Source: Algibacter pectinivorans (GTDB lineage Bacteria > Bacteroidota > Bacteroidia > Flavobacteriales > Flavobacteriaceae). Taken from it: DNA of 64,000 bases. The translations under genes were made by a program, and so were the position numbers. The stretch lies in the NCBI RefSeq assembly GCF_900112595.1, contig NZ_FOMI01000002.1, forward strand, positions 473,879 through 537,878, in the 5' to 3' direction. The notes beneath the pieces were generated by a model, which saw nothing but the letters and a program-made list of their open reading frames with translations, was not told the origin of the DNA and did no database searches. Shown here piece by piece: positions 57,101 through 64,000 of this stretch. Position 1 is the first letter of the stretch. Each line of letters opens with the position of its first letter.

Positions 57101-58625
57101 AGATTAATTGAGGTCTATCTGAAAGTACGGCTAATGGCGTATCAATTCCCATAGATCCTAAAGCTTCTTTACCTACTTGCGCCATTGGCGTAATTACCTC
57201 TTGAATATCTTCAAAAGTGTAATTGAATAAACGTTGGCGTGTTTTAATATCAATAGTTTCAATAGGGCAAGTTTCGCCAGTGTACGGTACATCTTTTAAA
57301 TGTAAACGTGTTTTATCTAACCAAGCTTTATACGGTCTTTCTGAAACTATTTTGCTTTTTATTTCTTCATCGCCAATAATGCGACCTTCGTTCATGTCTA
57401 CCAAGAACATTTTACCTGGCTCTAACCTACCATGTTCTTTAACATCTTCTGGGGCAACTTCTACAACTCCAATTTCTGAAGACATGATTAGTTTTCCGCT
57501 TTTAGTAACGGTATATCTTGAAGGTCTTAAACCGTTACGGTCTAATAAAGCACCTATGTAATCGCCATCTGTAAATGGTACCGATGCTGGTCCGTCCCAA
57601 GGCTCCATAATACAAGCGTTGTACTCGTAAAATGCTTTACGCTCCTCTGACATTGTAGCGTGTTTTTCCCAAGCTTCAGGAATCATCATCATCATAATTT
57701 CTGGTAATGATCGTCCTGTGTGTGTTAATAATTCAACCACCATATCCATAGAAGCAGAATCTGATTTTCCTGGTAAAATTATTGGGAATAATTTATCTAT
57801 TTGCGGTCCAAAAACATCACTTTTCATGATTTCTTCACGAACACGCATTCTACTTACGTTGCCACGAAGGGTGTTAATTTCTCCATTTTGACACATGTGA
57901 CGAAATGGTTGAGCCAACTCCCAAGTAGGCATTGTATTTGTAGAGAAACGTTGGTGTACTAAAGCCAAACGTGTTACTAAATCTATTTGTTGTAAATCGG
58001 TATAATACGGCCCAATATCTTCAGGCATTATAATACCTTTATATATTATTGTTGTTGTAGATAAACTAGGTACATAAAAGTAACTACTTTCAGAGATTTT
58101 AGAGGTTCTAATAGTATGTTCTGTTATTTTTCTAGCGGCGTATAATTTGGCTTTAAAAGTAGCCTCATCAATAGCTTCGGTTTTACCTATAAATAGTTGC
58201 TCTATATTAGGCTCCGATGCTAATGCAATGGCTCCTAATTGTGTAGAGTCTACAGGCACTTTACGCCATCCTAAAACGGTAAGGCCTTGCGCTTCAACTT
58301 CCTTTTTAAAAGTTGCTTTGCAAAACACATATTGGTTGTCTACCTTAGGTAAAAATACCATACCTACGGCGTACTCCCTTTGTTCTGGAATATCAAAATC
58401 GCAAACGCGTTTAAAATAGTCGTGTGGGATATCAATTAGCAGTCCAGCACCATCACCAGTTTTCCCATCTGCACTTACACCACCACGGTGCTCTAATTTT
58501 ACAAGAATTTCTAAGGCGTCATGAATGATTTGATTTGTTCTCTCTCCTTTAAGATTACAAATAAAACCTGCCCCACAGTTTTCGTGTTCAAATTCTGGTA
58601 AATAAAGTCCTTGCTTCTTAATCAT
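54111..58625 (-). CDS. gltB: Glutamate synthase large (alpha) subunit
   Basis: A 1,504-residue GltB from the ATG at 58625; the longer frame uses TTG at 58634. The class II amidotransferase domain has its nucleophile Cys in HENCGAGF after a short propeptide. The central domain, FMN/synthase domain ([14 protein letters not shown]), 3Fe-4S cysteines ([15 protein letters not shown]) and C-terminal GxGxG beta-helix follow in the normal order. It combines glutamine and 2-oxoglutarate into two glutamates. It lies upstream of gltD and is divergent from the ammonium-uptake genes. Confidence 0.97.
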   Translation of the reverse strand: MIKKQGLYLPEFEHENCGAGFICNLKGERTNQIIHDALEILVKLEHRGGVSADGKTGDGAGLLIDIPHDYFKRVCDFDIPEQREYAVGMVFLPKVDNQYVFCKATFKKEVEAQGLTVLGWRKVPVDSTQLGAIALASEPNIEQLFIGKTEAIDEATFKAKLYAARKITEHTIRTSKISESSYFYVPSLSTTTIIYKGIIMPEDIGPYYTDLQQIDLVTRLALVHQRFSTNTMPTWELAQPFRHMCQNGEINTLRGNVSRMRVREEIMKSDVFGPQIDKLFPIILPGKSDSASMDMVVELLTHTGRSLPEIMMMMIPEAWEKHATMSEERKAFYEYNACIMEPWDGPASVPFTDGDYIGALLDRNGLRPSRYTVTKSGKLIMSSEIGVVEVAPEDVKEHGRLEPGKMFLVDMNEGRIIGDEEIKSKIVSERPYKAWLDKTRLHLKDVPYTGETCPIETIDIKTRQRLFNYTFEDIQEVITPMAQVGKEALGSMGIDTPLAVLSDRPQLISNYFKQLFAQVTNPPLDGIREEIVTDISLNLGKDRNIFSITERQCRKLRIQNPVISNGDLEKIRTIDIDGFQAETIQMLYPKIEGMNGLENALDDIIIQIEKALERKTNIIILSDRGVNQELAPIPALLACSFVNHQLNRLRKRSYFDIIIESAEPREPHHFATLFGYGASAINPYMVNEIIRMQVKEGFITGMDEQKAVDNFNKAIGKGILKVMNKIGISTLHSYRGSQIFEIVGFNSQFVEKYFPYTASRIEGIGLYEIEKEIDQRYKQAYPDNAIDKNLGLNIGGDYRWRRNGERHLFNPTTVAKLQQAVRLSDQASYDVYAKAINEQSENLMTIRGLFEFDNLDPIPLEEVEPWTEIVKKFKTGAMSYGSISREAHENLAIAMNRIGGKSNSGEGGEDRKRFQKDINGDSRNSAIKQVASGRFGVTSHYLSSAKEIQIKMAQGAKPGEGGQLPGEKVLPWIASARNSTPFVGLISPPPHHDIYSIEDLAQLIYDLKNANREARINVKLVSEVGVGTIAAGVAKAKADVVLISGYDGGTGASPLTSLKHAGLPWELGLSEAQQTLVLNNLRSRIVVECDGQLKTGRDVAIAALLGAEEFGFATAPLVASGCIMMRKCHLNTCPVGIATQDKELRKNFKGTPEHVINFFYYIAEELRGIMAQLGFRTLAEMVGQTNKINANRAIKHYKAKGLDLSSILHRPSAYNDLPVRNTEAQDHNLENVLDFTILKDSHRALYRKEKMTLAYPINNIDRTVGAIVSNEISKIYGHLGLPEDTLNINFTGSAGQSFGAFGAHGLSFILEGNTNDYLGKGLSGAKLIVKKPAKADFIAENNIIVGNVCLFGAVAGEAYINGIAGERFAVRNSGATTVVEGVGDHGCEYMTGGKVIVLGKTGRNFAAGMSGGIAYVYDPNNKFVNGLCNTETIEFEDITGEDANELKQTIEKHALYTDSNLAKTLLADWDTSLGNFVKVMPIEYKRALKRLETEEPMVEELTTA

Positions 58626-58940
58626 AGTCAACAATAAATTAATTTAAAAACTTGAGTTGAGAAGCTAAGATACGTTCTACAATTTGAATTACAATACAGA
58701 CTATTTATTATTTCGATTTTAGAGGACATTGGGATGTAAAAATAATTATATATCAATATTACTCCATTTTTTTAATGAATATTCAAACTGTTAAATAATG
58801 TTAATATATACGTATATCTGAATTTTTGGTAAAGATTCCTGTAATAAATGAAAATTGCTCTAGAGATTTTACTAAAATACTAACAATAATTCAATTATTC
58901 TCGTTGTTGATAATTCAAAAAAAATATAATTTAATCAAGC

Positions 58941-58959
58941 ACCCCTAAAAAAATAGGGT
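58941..58959. promoter_or_regulatory. C4/G3 inverted repeat 1, possible nitrogen-control operator
   Basis: ACCCCTAAAAAAATAGGGT: ACCC and GGGT arms around an A-rich centre. It stands out as a GC patch in AT-rich DNA, is about 52 bases from repeat 2 (near five helical turns), and resembles its reverse complement. Confidence 0.45.
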
Positions 58960-58990
58960 AAAAAATGGAATATTAATAAAAGTTATCTAA

Positions 58991-59015
58991 TTACCCCTAT
59001 TTTTTATGGGGGTTA
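58991..59015. promoter_or_regulatory. C4/G5 inverted repeat 2, possible nitrogen-control operator
   Basis: TTACCCC and GGGGGTTAA arms flank the 10-base centre TATTTTTTAT. It lies about 120 bases before the porin start. A further AAGGGGAATT occurs at 59047. The arms suggest a dimeric regulator site. Confidence 0.45.
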
Positions 59016-59051
59016 AGTTTTTTTCATATAGTTTAGCCTCATTCTTAAGGG

Positions 59052-59103
59052 GAATTAGATCTAGAAAAATTTAATACAACAAACTAATCAAGAATTAGAT
59101 CTA
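59052..59103. repeat. Direct repeat GAATTAGATCTA, two copies 40 bases apart
   Basis: Identical 12-mers at 59052-59063 and 59092-59103, each containing the palindrome TAGATCTA, lie in the presumed leader of the porin gene. Confidence 0.5.
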
Positions 59104-59131
59104 AGAAATTAAATAACTTAAAAATAAAACA

Positions 59132-60130
59132 ATGATGAAAAAAATTTTTACACTTTCAATGCTTTTCGCAGCAACAGCATTATTTGCACAAGAAGAAACT
59201 CCAAAACTATCTATTAGTGGTAGTGTTGATGCTTATTACCAAACTTATTTAACTGCTCCTGATAATGTTGGTGCTGGTTTCGGAACTGCATTTGCAGGAC
59301 AATCAGGATTTGCTTTAGGTATGGGTAACATTATTGCAAGCTATGAAGGCGAAAAAGCTGGTGTAGTGTTAGATTTAGTTACTGGACCTAGAGGTGCAGG
59401 TGCTACTTTTAGTAGTGATATTGTTGATGGTATTGTGAATCAAGCTTATGTTTACTGGAATGTTTCAGAAGGAACAACATTAACTTTTGGTCGCTTTAAT
59501 ACATTTTTAGGATACGAAGTAATTTCTCCTGCAGCAAACTTTAACTACAGTACATCTTACTTGTTTTCTAGTGGACCTTTTTCTCATATGGGTATAAAAG
59601 CAGATTTTGCTTTATCTGAAGATTTTAGCTTAATGTTAGCTGTTACTAATCCATGGGATGTTAATGATACTTCAATGACTGGAGAATATGCATTGGGTGC
59701 TCAGTTAGGATATAAAGGACAATTCTTAAACCTTTATTACGATAGTGGAGAGCATGGTGGATTAGGTTTCGAAATTGATTATACTGGTGGTTTTGATCTT
59801 TCTGATACTTTCTTCATGGGAATTAACGCAGCATATAATGATAATGATGGTGCTGGTTTCTACGGTGCAGCTTTATATCCTCAGGTTGCTACTTCTGATA
59901 GCTTCTCTATAGGTTTAAGAGGTGAATACTTTTCTGAACATGGTGATGATGATGACCAGCCTTCTGTTTTTGCTACAACTTTAACAGGTAGTTATACTGT
60001 AGATAACTTAATTATTAAGCCAGAAATTAGATTAGATTCTTGGAGTAATGATGAGCCATTTGTTGATAATGATGGAATGGCTTCAGATAACTTAGCAGCT
60101 TTCACTCTAGCAGCTATTTACTCTTTCTAA
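59132..60130 (+). CDS. Outer-membrane beta-barrel porin of the ammonium-uptake block
   Basis: A 332-residue exported protein (signal peptide MMKKIFTLSMLFAATALFAQ). The body alternates aromatic and small residues with Gly/Asp turns over its whole length. It ends in a barrel-type strand with terminal Phe (FTLAAIYSF), like the BBP2/OmpL-type barrels. The start could be Met1 or Met2. Its place directly ahead of amtB suggests it lets ammonium or small nitrogen compounds across the outer membrane, which is inference. A terminator separates it from amtB. Confidence 0.8.
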   Translation: MMKKIFTLSMLFAATALFAQEETPKLSISGSVDAYYQTYLTAPDNVGAGFGTAFAGQSGFALGMGNIIASYEGEKAGVVLDLVTGPRGAGATFSSDIVDGIVNQAYVYWNVSEGTTLTFGRFNTFLGYEVISPAANFNYSTSYLFSSGPFSHMGIKADFALSEDFSLMLAVTNPWDVNDTSMTGEYALGAQLGYKGQFLNLYYDSGEHGGLGFEIDYTGGFDLSDTFFMGINAAYNDNDGAGFYGAALYPQVATSDSFSIGLRGEYFSEHGDDDDQPSVFATTLTGSYTVDNLIIKPEIRLDSWSNDEPFVDNDGMASDNLAAFTLAAIYSF

Positions 60131-60156
60131 GAGAAAAACAAAACAAAGAGAATATT

Positions 60157-60196
60157 TTAACAAGTTCTCTATTAACGTAGAGAACTTGTTTTTTTC
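60157..60196 (+). terminator. Terminator after the porin gene
   Basis: AACAAGTTCTCTA pairs with TAGAGAACTTGTT around a 6-base loop, followed by six or seven T. It may be partially read through into amtB. Confidence 0.85.
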
Positions 60197-60225
60197 AATT
60201 AACTAACCCAATAAAAAAACTTATT

Positions 60226-61512
60226 ATGTCTATATTAAATATGCCTTTAATAATTCAAGATACCGCCGCTATAGAAGGCGATATGGGAATGATGTGGATG
60301 CTTATATCAGGTATCCTAGTATTCTTTATGCAAGCAGGATTCTTTTTAGTAGAGTCTGGAATGACAGATTCAAAGAATGCCGTTAACATTGCCATGAAAA
60401 ACTTCCTAGATATTGCCGTTGGTTCTCTAGCCTTCTGGTTTATAGGATATTCTTTAATGTATGGTGCCGATATGGGCGGAGGTTTCTTCCACTGGGGAGG
60501 ATTTACTTTTTCTCAAGGTGCTGCAGATTTATTCTTTCAAACTGTATTTGCTGCTACAGCTGCTACTATTGTATCTGGAGCAATTGCAGGAAGAACAAAA
60601 TATACAACGTATGCTATTTTTAGTATCATATTAACAGCTTTCATTTACCCTATCGCTGGTGGTTGGGAATGGAACGGTGGATGGTTAAACAACACCGATG
60701 GTATTATGCCTGCTGAGTTTATCGATTTTGCTGGATCTTCTATAGTTCACTCTGTTGGTGGATGGGCTGCACTTGTTGCTGCGTGGATGGTAGGTCCTAG
60801 AATTGGTAAATACCTTAACGGAAAACCAGTAGAATTACTAGGTCATAACCAAATGTACGCTACTTTAGGTGTATTTATCCTTTGGTTAGGATGGTTTGGT
60901 TTTAACGGTGGTTCTCAATTAGCATGGGGTGGTGATGATGCTACTGCAGCTTCTCAAGTTGTATTAGTAACAAATTTAGCTGCAGCTGCAGGTGCATTAG
61001 GTGCTTTATTACTTACTTGGTTTAAAGATGGAAAACCAAATTTAGGTATGACTTTAAACGGTGCTTTAGCTGGTCTTGTTAGTATAACTGCTGGTTGTGG
61101 AAACATGACAGAAGGTGGTGCTGTATTAGCTGGTTTAATTGGAGGTATTCTTGTAGTATTCTCAATGCAGTTTATTGAAAGAACATTAAAAATTGATGAT
61201 GCTGTAGGTGCTATTTCTGTACACGGTGTAGTTGGAGCTTGGGGAACCTTAGTAATAGGTCTTTGGGGTGTTGATGGCGATGCTGGTATTGGTATACTTA
61301 ATGGTGGTGGAGCTGCTCAACTAGGAGCTCAAGCTATTGGAGTATTAGCATATGCTGCTTGGGCAATTGGTTTATCATTTATTTTCTTAATGATTATGAA
61401 AAAGACCATTGGTTTAAGAGTTACAGAAGCAGAAGAAATTGCTGGACTTGACTGGGTGGAACATGGTTCTATCGCTTATCCAGGTAAGAGACAAAGAGAA
61501 ATTGAAGAGTAG
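60226..61512 (+). CDS. amtB: Ammonium transporter 1
   Basis: A 428-residue Amt/MEP channel with eleven membrane segments. Family blocks are GFFLVESGMTDSKN, AATAATIVSGAIAGRTKY, DFAGSSIVHSVGGWAALVAA (pore His) and SVHGVVGAWGT (second pore His). The cytosolic tail ends GLDWVEHGSIAYPGK, as in AmtB proteins blocked by GlnK. It conducts ammonium across the inner membrane and is followed by a terminator, then glnK and a second amtB. Confidence 0.97.
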   Translation: MSILNMPLIIQDTAAIEGDMGMMWMLISGILVFFMQAGFFLVESGMTDSKNAVNIAMKNFLDIAVGSLAFWFIGYSLMYGADMGGGFFHWGGFTFSQGAADLFFQTVFAATAATIVSGAIAGRTKYTTYAIFSIILTAFIYPIAGGWEWNGGWLNNTDGIMPAEFIDFAGSSIVHSVGGWAALVAAWMVGPRIGKYLNGKPVELLGHNQMYATLGVFILWLGWFGFNGGSQLAWGGDDATAASQVVLVTNLAAAAGALGALLLTWFKDGKPNLGMTLNGALAGLVSITAGCGNMTEGGAVLAGLIGGILVVFSMQFIERTLKIDDAVGAISVHGVVGAWGTLVIGLWGVDGDAGIGILNGGGAAQLGAQAIGVLAYAAWAIGLSFIFLMIMKKTIGLRVTEAEEIAGLDWVEHGSIAYPGKRQREIEE

Positions 61513-61534
61513 TCTTTAATAAAATAAAATAAAA

Positions 61535-61576
61535 ACCAAAAGATGCCTTAGTAATAAGGCGTCTTTTGGTCTTTAT
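61535..61576 (+). terminator. Terminator after amtB 1
   Basis: ACCAAAAGATGCCTTA pairs with TAAGGCGTCTTTTGGT (one G-T pair) around a 4-base loop and is followed by T-rich sequence. Confidence 0.85.
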
Positions 61577-61675
61577 TATAGCTACGAATAATAACTCTGT
61601 TTATTATTTAGTAGCATTGAAACAAAATATTTTCCTATTTTAACAAACTAAATTATATATATAAGTTAATGAATT

Positions 61676-62014
61676 ATGAAAAAAATTGAAGCAATTATTA
61701 GAAAGTCTAAATATCGTGTAGTTAAGGAAGCGTTGCACGAAGTTGGGGTTAACTTTTTCTCGTATTGGGATGTAACCGGTCTTGGTAATGAAAAAGAAGG
61801 GCACGTTTACAGAGGAGTCTCTTATAGCACTAGTGATATTCAACGTAGACATTTATCAATAGTAGTAAATGATGATTTTGAAGAAGTAACAATTAAAACC
61901 CTACTTGAATCTGCAAGTACAGGCGAAGTTGGAGACGGTAAAATATTTGTCTCTGATGTGAAAGAATGTTATAGAATAAGGACAGGAGAAAAAGGTGTAG
62001 ACACTTTAAAATAA
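61676..62014 (+). CDS. glnK: PII nitrogen-regulatory protein (GlnK-type)
   Basis: A 112-residue PII protein. It starts MKKIEAIIRKSKYRVVKEAL, has a T-loop HVYRGVSYSTSD with Tyr45 and Tyr50 (the equivalents of Tyr46 and the uridylylated Tyr51 in Proteobacteria), and ends with STGEVGDGKIFVSDV and RIRTGEKG. It senses ATP/ADP and 2-oxoglutarate and docks into Amt channels. It lies 22 bases upstream of the second amtB and is in an operon with it. Whether it is uridylylated in this organism is not shown. Confidence 0.96.
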   Translation: MKKIEAIIRKSKYRVVKEALHEVGVNFFSYWDVTGLGNEKEGHVYRGVSYSTSDIQRRHLSIVVNDDFEEVTIKTLLESASTGEVGDGKIFVSDVKECYRIRTGEKGVDTLK

Positions 62015-62036
62015 AATATCATTTAAAATAAATATA

Positions 62037-63275
62037 ATGGAAGGATTACTAACAACTAATAATGTATGGATGATGATCTGTACAGCACTTGTTTTTTTTA
62101 TGCACACAGGGTTTGCATTTTTAGAAATAGGTTTAACTAGACAAAAAAACACAATAAACATATTATTTAAAAACATATTTATAATAACCGTTGGGTTATT
62201 ACTTTACTATATAGTAGGATTTAATTTAATGTATCCAGGCTTTGCCGAAGATTCTTCAGGTATTTTAGGCTTTGCAGGATTTGGGTTCGATGCCCCTTTA
62301 ACTGCCGAAGGCGCTTTAGATTTAACCTATAACGAAGGTTACACTTACTGGACTGATTTCTTGTTTCAAGGTATGTTTGCTGCTACAGCTGCTACTATTG
62401 TATCTGGTGCTGTTGCCGAACGTATGAAAATTGGAGCATTCATGATTTTTACAGTAATTTACGTAGGTCTTATATACCCAATTGCTGGATCTTGGAAATG
62501 GGGTGGCGGATTTTTAGACCAAATGGGATTCTATGACTTTGCAGGTTCTACGTTAGTACACTCTGTGGGTGGATGGGCAGCTTTAGTTGCAGTTTACTTA
62601 CTAGGTTCTCGTATTGGTAAGTTTGATAAAGAAGGAAAGCCACAAGCAATACCAGGACATAATATACCATTAGCAACTGCAGGCGTTTTAATCCTTTGGT
62701 TAGGTTGGTTTGGGTTTAATGGAGGTTCTGTGCTTTCTGCCGATCCAGAATTAACATCATTAACCCTAGTTACAACATGTTTAGCCGCCGCATCTGGTGG
62801 TGTAATTGCAGCGTTTGTTAACTTTTTAAAATACAAAAACCTTGATTTAACCATGTTCTTGAATGGTATTTTAGGAGGATTAGTTGGTATTACTGCTGGT
62901 GCCGATGTTGTAACGCCAGAAAGCGCTATAATTATTGGTGGTATTGCGGGATCACTCATTGTATTTGCTGTTGCTTTTATAGATGCTATTAAATTAGACG
63001 ATCCTGTTGGGGCCATTGCAGTACATTTAATTTGTGGTATTTGGGGGACTTTAGCTGTTGGAATCTTTTCAACAAACCCAGAGCACTCATTTTTAGTACA
63101 ATTAATTGGAGTGGCTTGTTATGCAGGAATTTGTATAGTATCGTCATTTATAATATTCTTTGTTTTAAAGAAAACTACAGGAATACGAGTATCAGAAAAA
63201 GAAGAATTAGAAGGTTTAGATGCCCACGAACACGGAATGGATGCCTATCCAGATTTCAGGTTAAACGAGCACTAA
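62037..63275 (+). CDS. amtB: Ammonium transporter 2
   Basis: A 412-residue second Amt channel, clearly distinct from the first (different start and C-terminus). Conserved blocks are HTGFAFLEIGLTRQKNT, AATAATIVSGAVAER, STLVHSVGGWAALVAVYLLG and IAVHLICGIWGT. The VHSVGG and VHLICG histidines line the pore. The tail reads GLDAHEHGMDAYPD. It is co-transcribed with glnK, which likely regulates it. A terminator follows at 63302. Confidence 0.96.
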   Translation: MEGLLTTNNVWMMICTALVFFMHTGFAFLEIGLTRQKNTINILFKNIFIITVGLLLYYIVGFNLMYPGFAEDSSGILGFAGFGFDAPLTAEGALDLTYNEGYTYWTDFLFQGMFAATAATIVSGAVAERMKIGAFMIFTVIYVGLIYPIAGSWKWGGGFLDQMGFYDFAGSTLVHSVGGWAALVAVYLLGSRIGKFDKEGKPQAIPGHNIPLATAGVLILWLGWFGFNGGSVLSADPELTSLTLVTTCLAAASGGVIAAFVNFLKYKNLDLTMFLNGILGGLVGITAGADVVTPESAIIIGGIAGSLIVFAVAFIDAIKLDDPVGAIAVHLICGIWGTLAVGIFSTNPEHSFLVQLIGVACYAGICIVSSFIIFFVLKKTTGIRVSEKEELEGLDAHEHGMDAYPDFRLNEH

Positions 63276-63301
63276 TCTTTAACAATTTAGTTTAGTTTGA
63301 T

Positions 63302-63338
63302 AAAAAGGATGTTTTGCGTAATGCAAGACGTCCTTTTT
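63302..63338 (+). terminator. Terminator after the glnK-amtB operon
   Basis: AAAAAGGATGTTTTGC pairs with GCAAGACGTCCTTTTT (two G-T pairs) around a 5-base loop, followed by T residues. Confidence 0.85.
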
Positions 63339-63347
63339 TTTGTTTTT

Positions 63348-63480
63348 GGCGTTACCGAAAAAGGGTTCGGGCTTTACTAGTTGGTTTATATTTTAATTAA
63401 TAGTACTTATGACTATAAATATTTTACAAGTCGCTCTCTGCGAGGAGCTCCAACAATTGCTCAATCCCTAAGGCAAGTGT
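63348..63480. repeat. Dispersed GC-rich repeat, degenerate copy 3
   Basis: The left part GGCGTTACCGAAAAAGGGTTCGGGCTTTA matches the left parts of copies 1 and 2. After an AT-rich insertion, ACAAGTC...TCAATCCCTAA near 63428-63472 resembles their right part. Similarity is weaker than between copies 1 and 2. The remainder of 63276-63690 holds the terminator and the IS left end only. Confidence 0.5.
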
Positions 63481-63648
63481 TTACTAGCTTCTTGTTTTAG
63501 TATTAGGCATTGTGTGTTTTGGGGGAGGTTAATATAATTTCGCGGATATGAAATGGTTTTAATGTTTTATATCCGATGTTAAACGAATTTATCATTTTTT
63601 TTCTGACAAAGTCAAGTGTATTTATTCCTAATTGATTCAACCATTAAT

Positions 63649-64000
63649 TGTCTCGTCCTGAAATAGTGTTACACTTAACATTATTTATTTATGAAACCAT
63701 TCGATTCAAATTACAAAAAGCGCACACAAAAAGATTACAGTTTAAGTCTAAAATTACAAATTGTTCAAGAAATAGAACAAGGTCTATTAACCACCACAGG
63801 AGCTTTAAATAAATATGGCATTCAAGCTGCTTCTACCGTTCGAACTTGGTTAAAAAAATATGGTAACTTTGATTATCAATACTCAATCCAACAAGGTATG
63901 TCTAAAACTCCAGAACAACGTATATTAGAATTAGAACAACAAGTTAAACTACTTGAAAAGCAAAAGAACAGAGCGGAGTATTTAGCAGATAGAGCTGACA
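63649..64000 (+). mobile_element. Left end of an IS3-family insertion sequence (partial)
   Basis: A likely left terminus begins at TGTCTCGTCCTGAAATAG (63649), 42 bases before an IS3-type orfA start. The element runs off the right edge, so the other inverted repeat, orfB and target duplication cannot be seen. Confidence 0.6.
63691..64000 (+). CDS. IS3-family transposase OrfA (partial)
   Basis: An open frame from ATG at 63691 runs to the window end (103 codons). It has an N-terminal helix-turn-helix (YSLSLKLQIVQEIEQG, then GIQAASTVRTWLKKYG) and a leucine-zipper-like coiled coil (RILELEQQVKLLEKQKNRAEYL), the usual layout of IS3 OrfA. OrfA binds the IS ends, and with orfB by frameshift forms the transposase. 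The 3' end is missing because of the window edge, so intactness is unknown. Confidence 0.85.
   Translation, partial: MKPFDSNYKKRTQKDYSLSLKLQIVQEIEQGLLTTTGALNKYGIQAASTVRTWLKKYGNFDYQYSIQQGMSKTPEQRILELEQQVKLLEKQKNRAEYLADRAD

Larger units (their letters stand above)
58635..59131. other. Divergent control region between gltB and the porin-amt block
   Basis: About 500 bases of very AT-rich DNA without a gene. It holds two C4/G4 inverted repeats (58941-58959 and 58991-59015) and a 12-base direct repeat (59052-59063 and 59092-59103). No sigma-54 TGGCA-N-TTGC element was seen. A weak TATAGTTTAG near 59027 is the nearest promoter-like site for the porin gene. Confidence 0.6.

Noticed and set aside
54011..58419. 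Several 60-110 codon frames antisense to gltB and gltD
   Set aside because: They lie fully inside well-supported glutamate synthase genes and have no recognisable motifs.
58635..59131. Sigma-54 promoter for the nitrogen genes
   Set aside because: No TGGCA-N-TTGC pattern was found on either strand by eye.
62594..63016. A 140-codon open frame antisense to the second amtB
   Set aside because: It is a mirror of a strongly conserved transporter gene and its translation shows no domain; treated as a shadow frame.
1..64000. CRISPR array, prophage or rRNA operon
   Set aside because: No regularly spaced direct repeats, phage structural genes or rRNA sequence were seen.

Overview
The window looks like chromosomal DNA from a marine-type member of the Flavobacteriaceae (Bacteroidota). 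The evidence is low GC, genes without clear Shine-Dalgarno sequences, promoter elements of the TAnnTTTG type, a SusC/SusD pair, proteins with type IX secretion (T9SS) sorting tails, LytS/LytT-type signalling and a Bacteroidota-style OlsF-like lipid acyltransferase. No plasmid or phage backbone is visible. The only mobile element is the left end of an IS3-family insertion at the right edge.

Layout. 1-7.2 kb: the tail of an unrecognised gene and its terminator, a very large CheB-CheR-PAS-histidine kinase-receiver fusion, and the yicC-gmk-nadD operon. 7.2-21.2 kb: an exported formylglycine-generating enzyme, then a polysaccharide utilisation locus (PUL) on the minus strand. The PUL holds a one-protein sensor/regulator (beta-propeller, Y_Y_Y, LuxR HTH), SusC, SusD, a GDPD-GH16 fusion lipoprotein, a phosphodiesterase-fold lipoprotein and a GH3 beta-glucosidase. 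The enzymes point to a beta-1,3-glucan-like substrate, and the two phosphodiesterase-type domains raise the possibility of a phosphodiester-decorated glucan. 21.3-31.9 kb: tRNA-Leu(CAA), prs, rplY, pth, a secreted metzincin protease, ribF, an HTTM membrane protein and serS. 32-42.3 kb: an unlisted 40-residue secreted peptide, a TPR protein, acetyltransferases, rsmA, mgtE, a 2-hydroxyacid dehydrogenase, a membrane-anchored mini LuxR regulator, and small stress/metabolic genes. 42.4-52.6 kb: a GNAT / aspartate kinase / OlsF-like acyltransferase operon, fbp, three secreted proteins of unknown function, and a LytS/LytT two-component pair. 52.6-63.3 kb: a nitrogen-assimilation block with gltBD on one strand and, divergently, an outer-membrane barrel, amtB, glnK and a second amtB. 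63.3-64 kb: a repeat copy and an IS3-family transposase start.

How parts cooperate. Two modules stand out. The PUL would capture (SusCD), cut (GH16), dephosphorylate or de-esterify (GDPD and EEP domains) and finish (GH3) a glucan, under control of the adjacent sensor. The nitrogen block would import ammonium (two Amt channels under one PII protein) and fix it into glutamate (GltBD). The 0.5 kb divergent region between gltB and the porin carries two C4/G4 inverted repeats that may be its shared operator.

Other notable structure includes three copies of a GC-rich dispersed intergenic repeat and a perfect 12-bp inverted repeat upstream of the TM2 gene. All functional calls were made by eye from sequence motifs; no database search was run.
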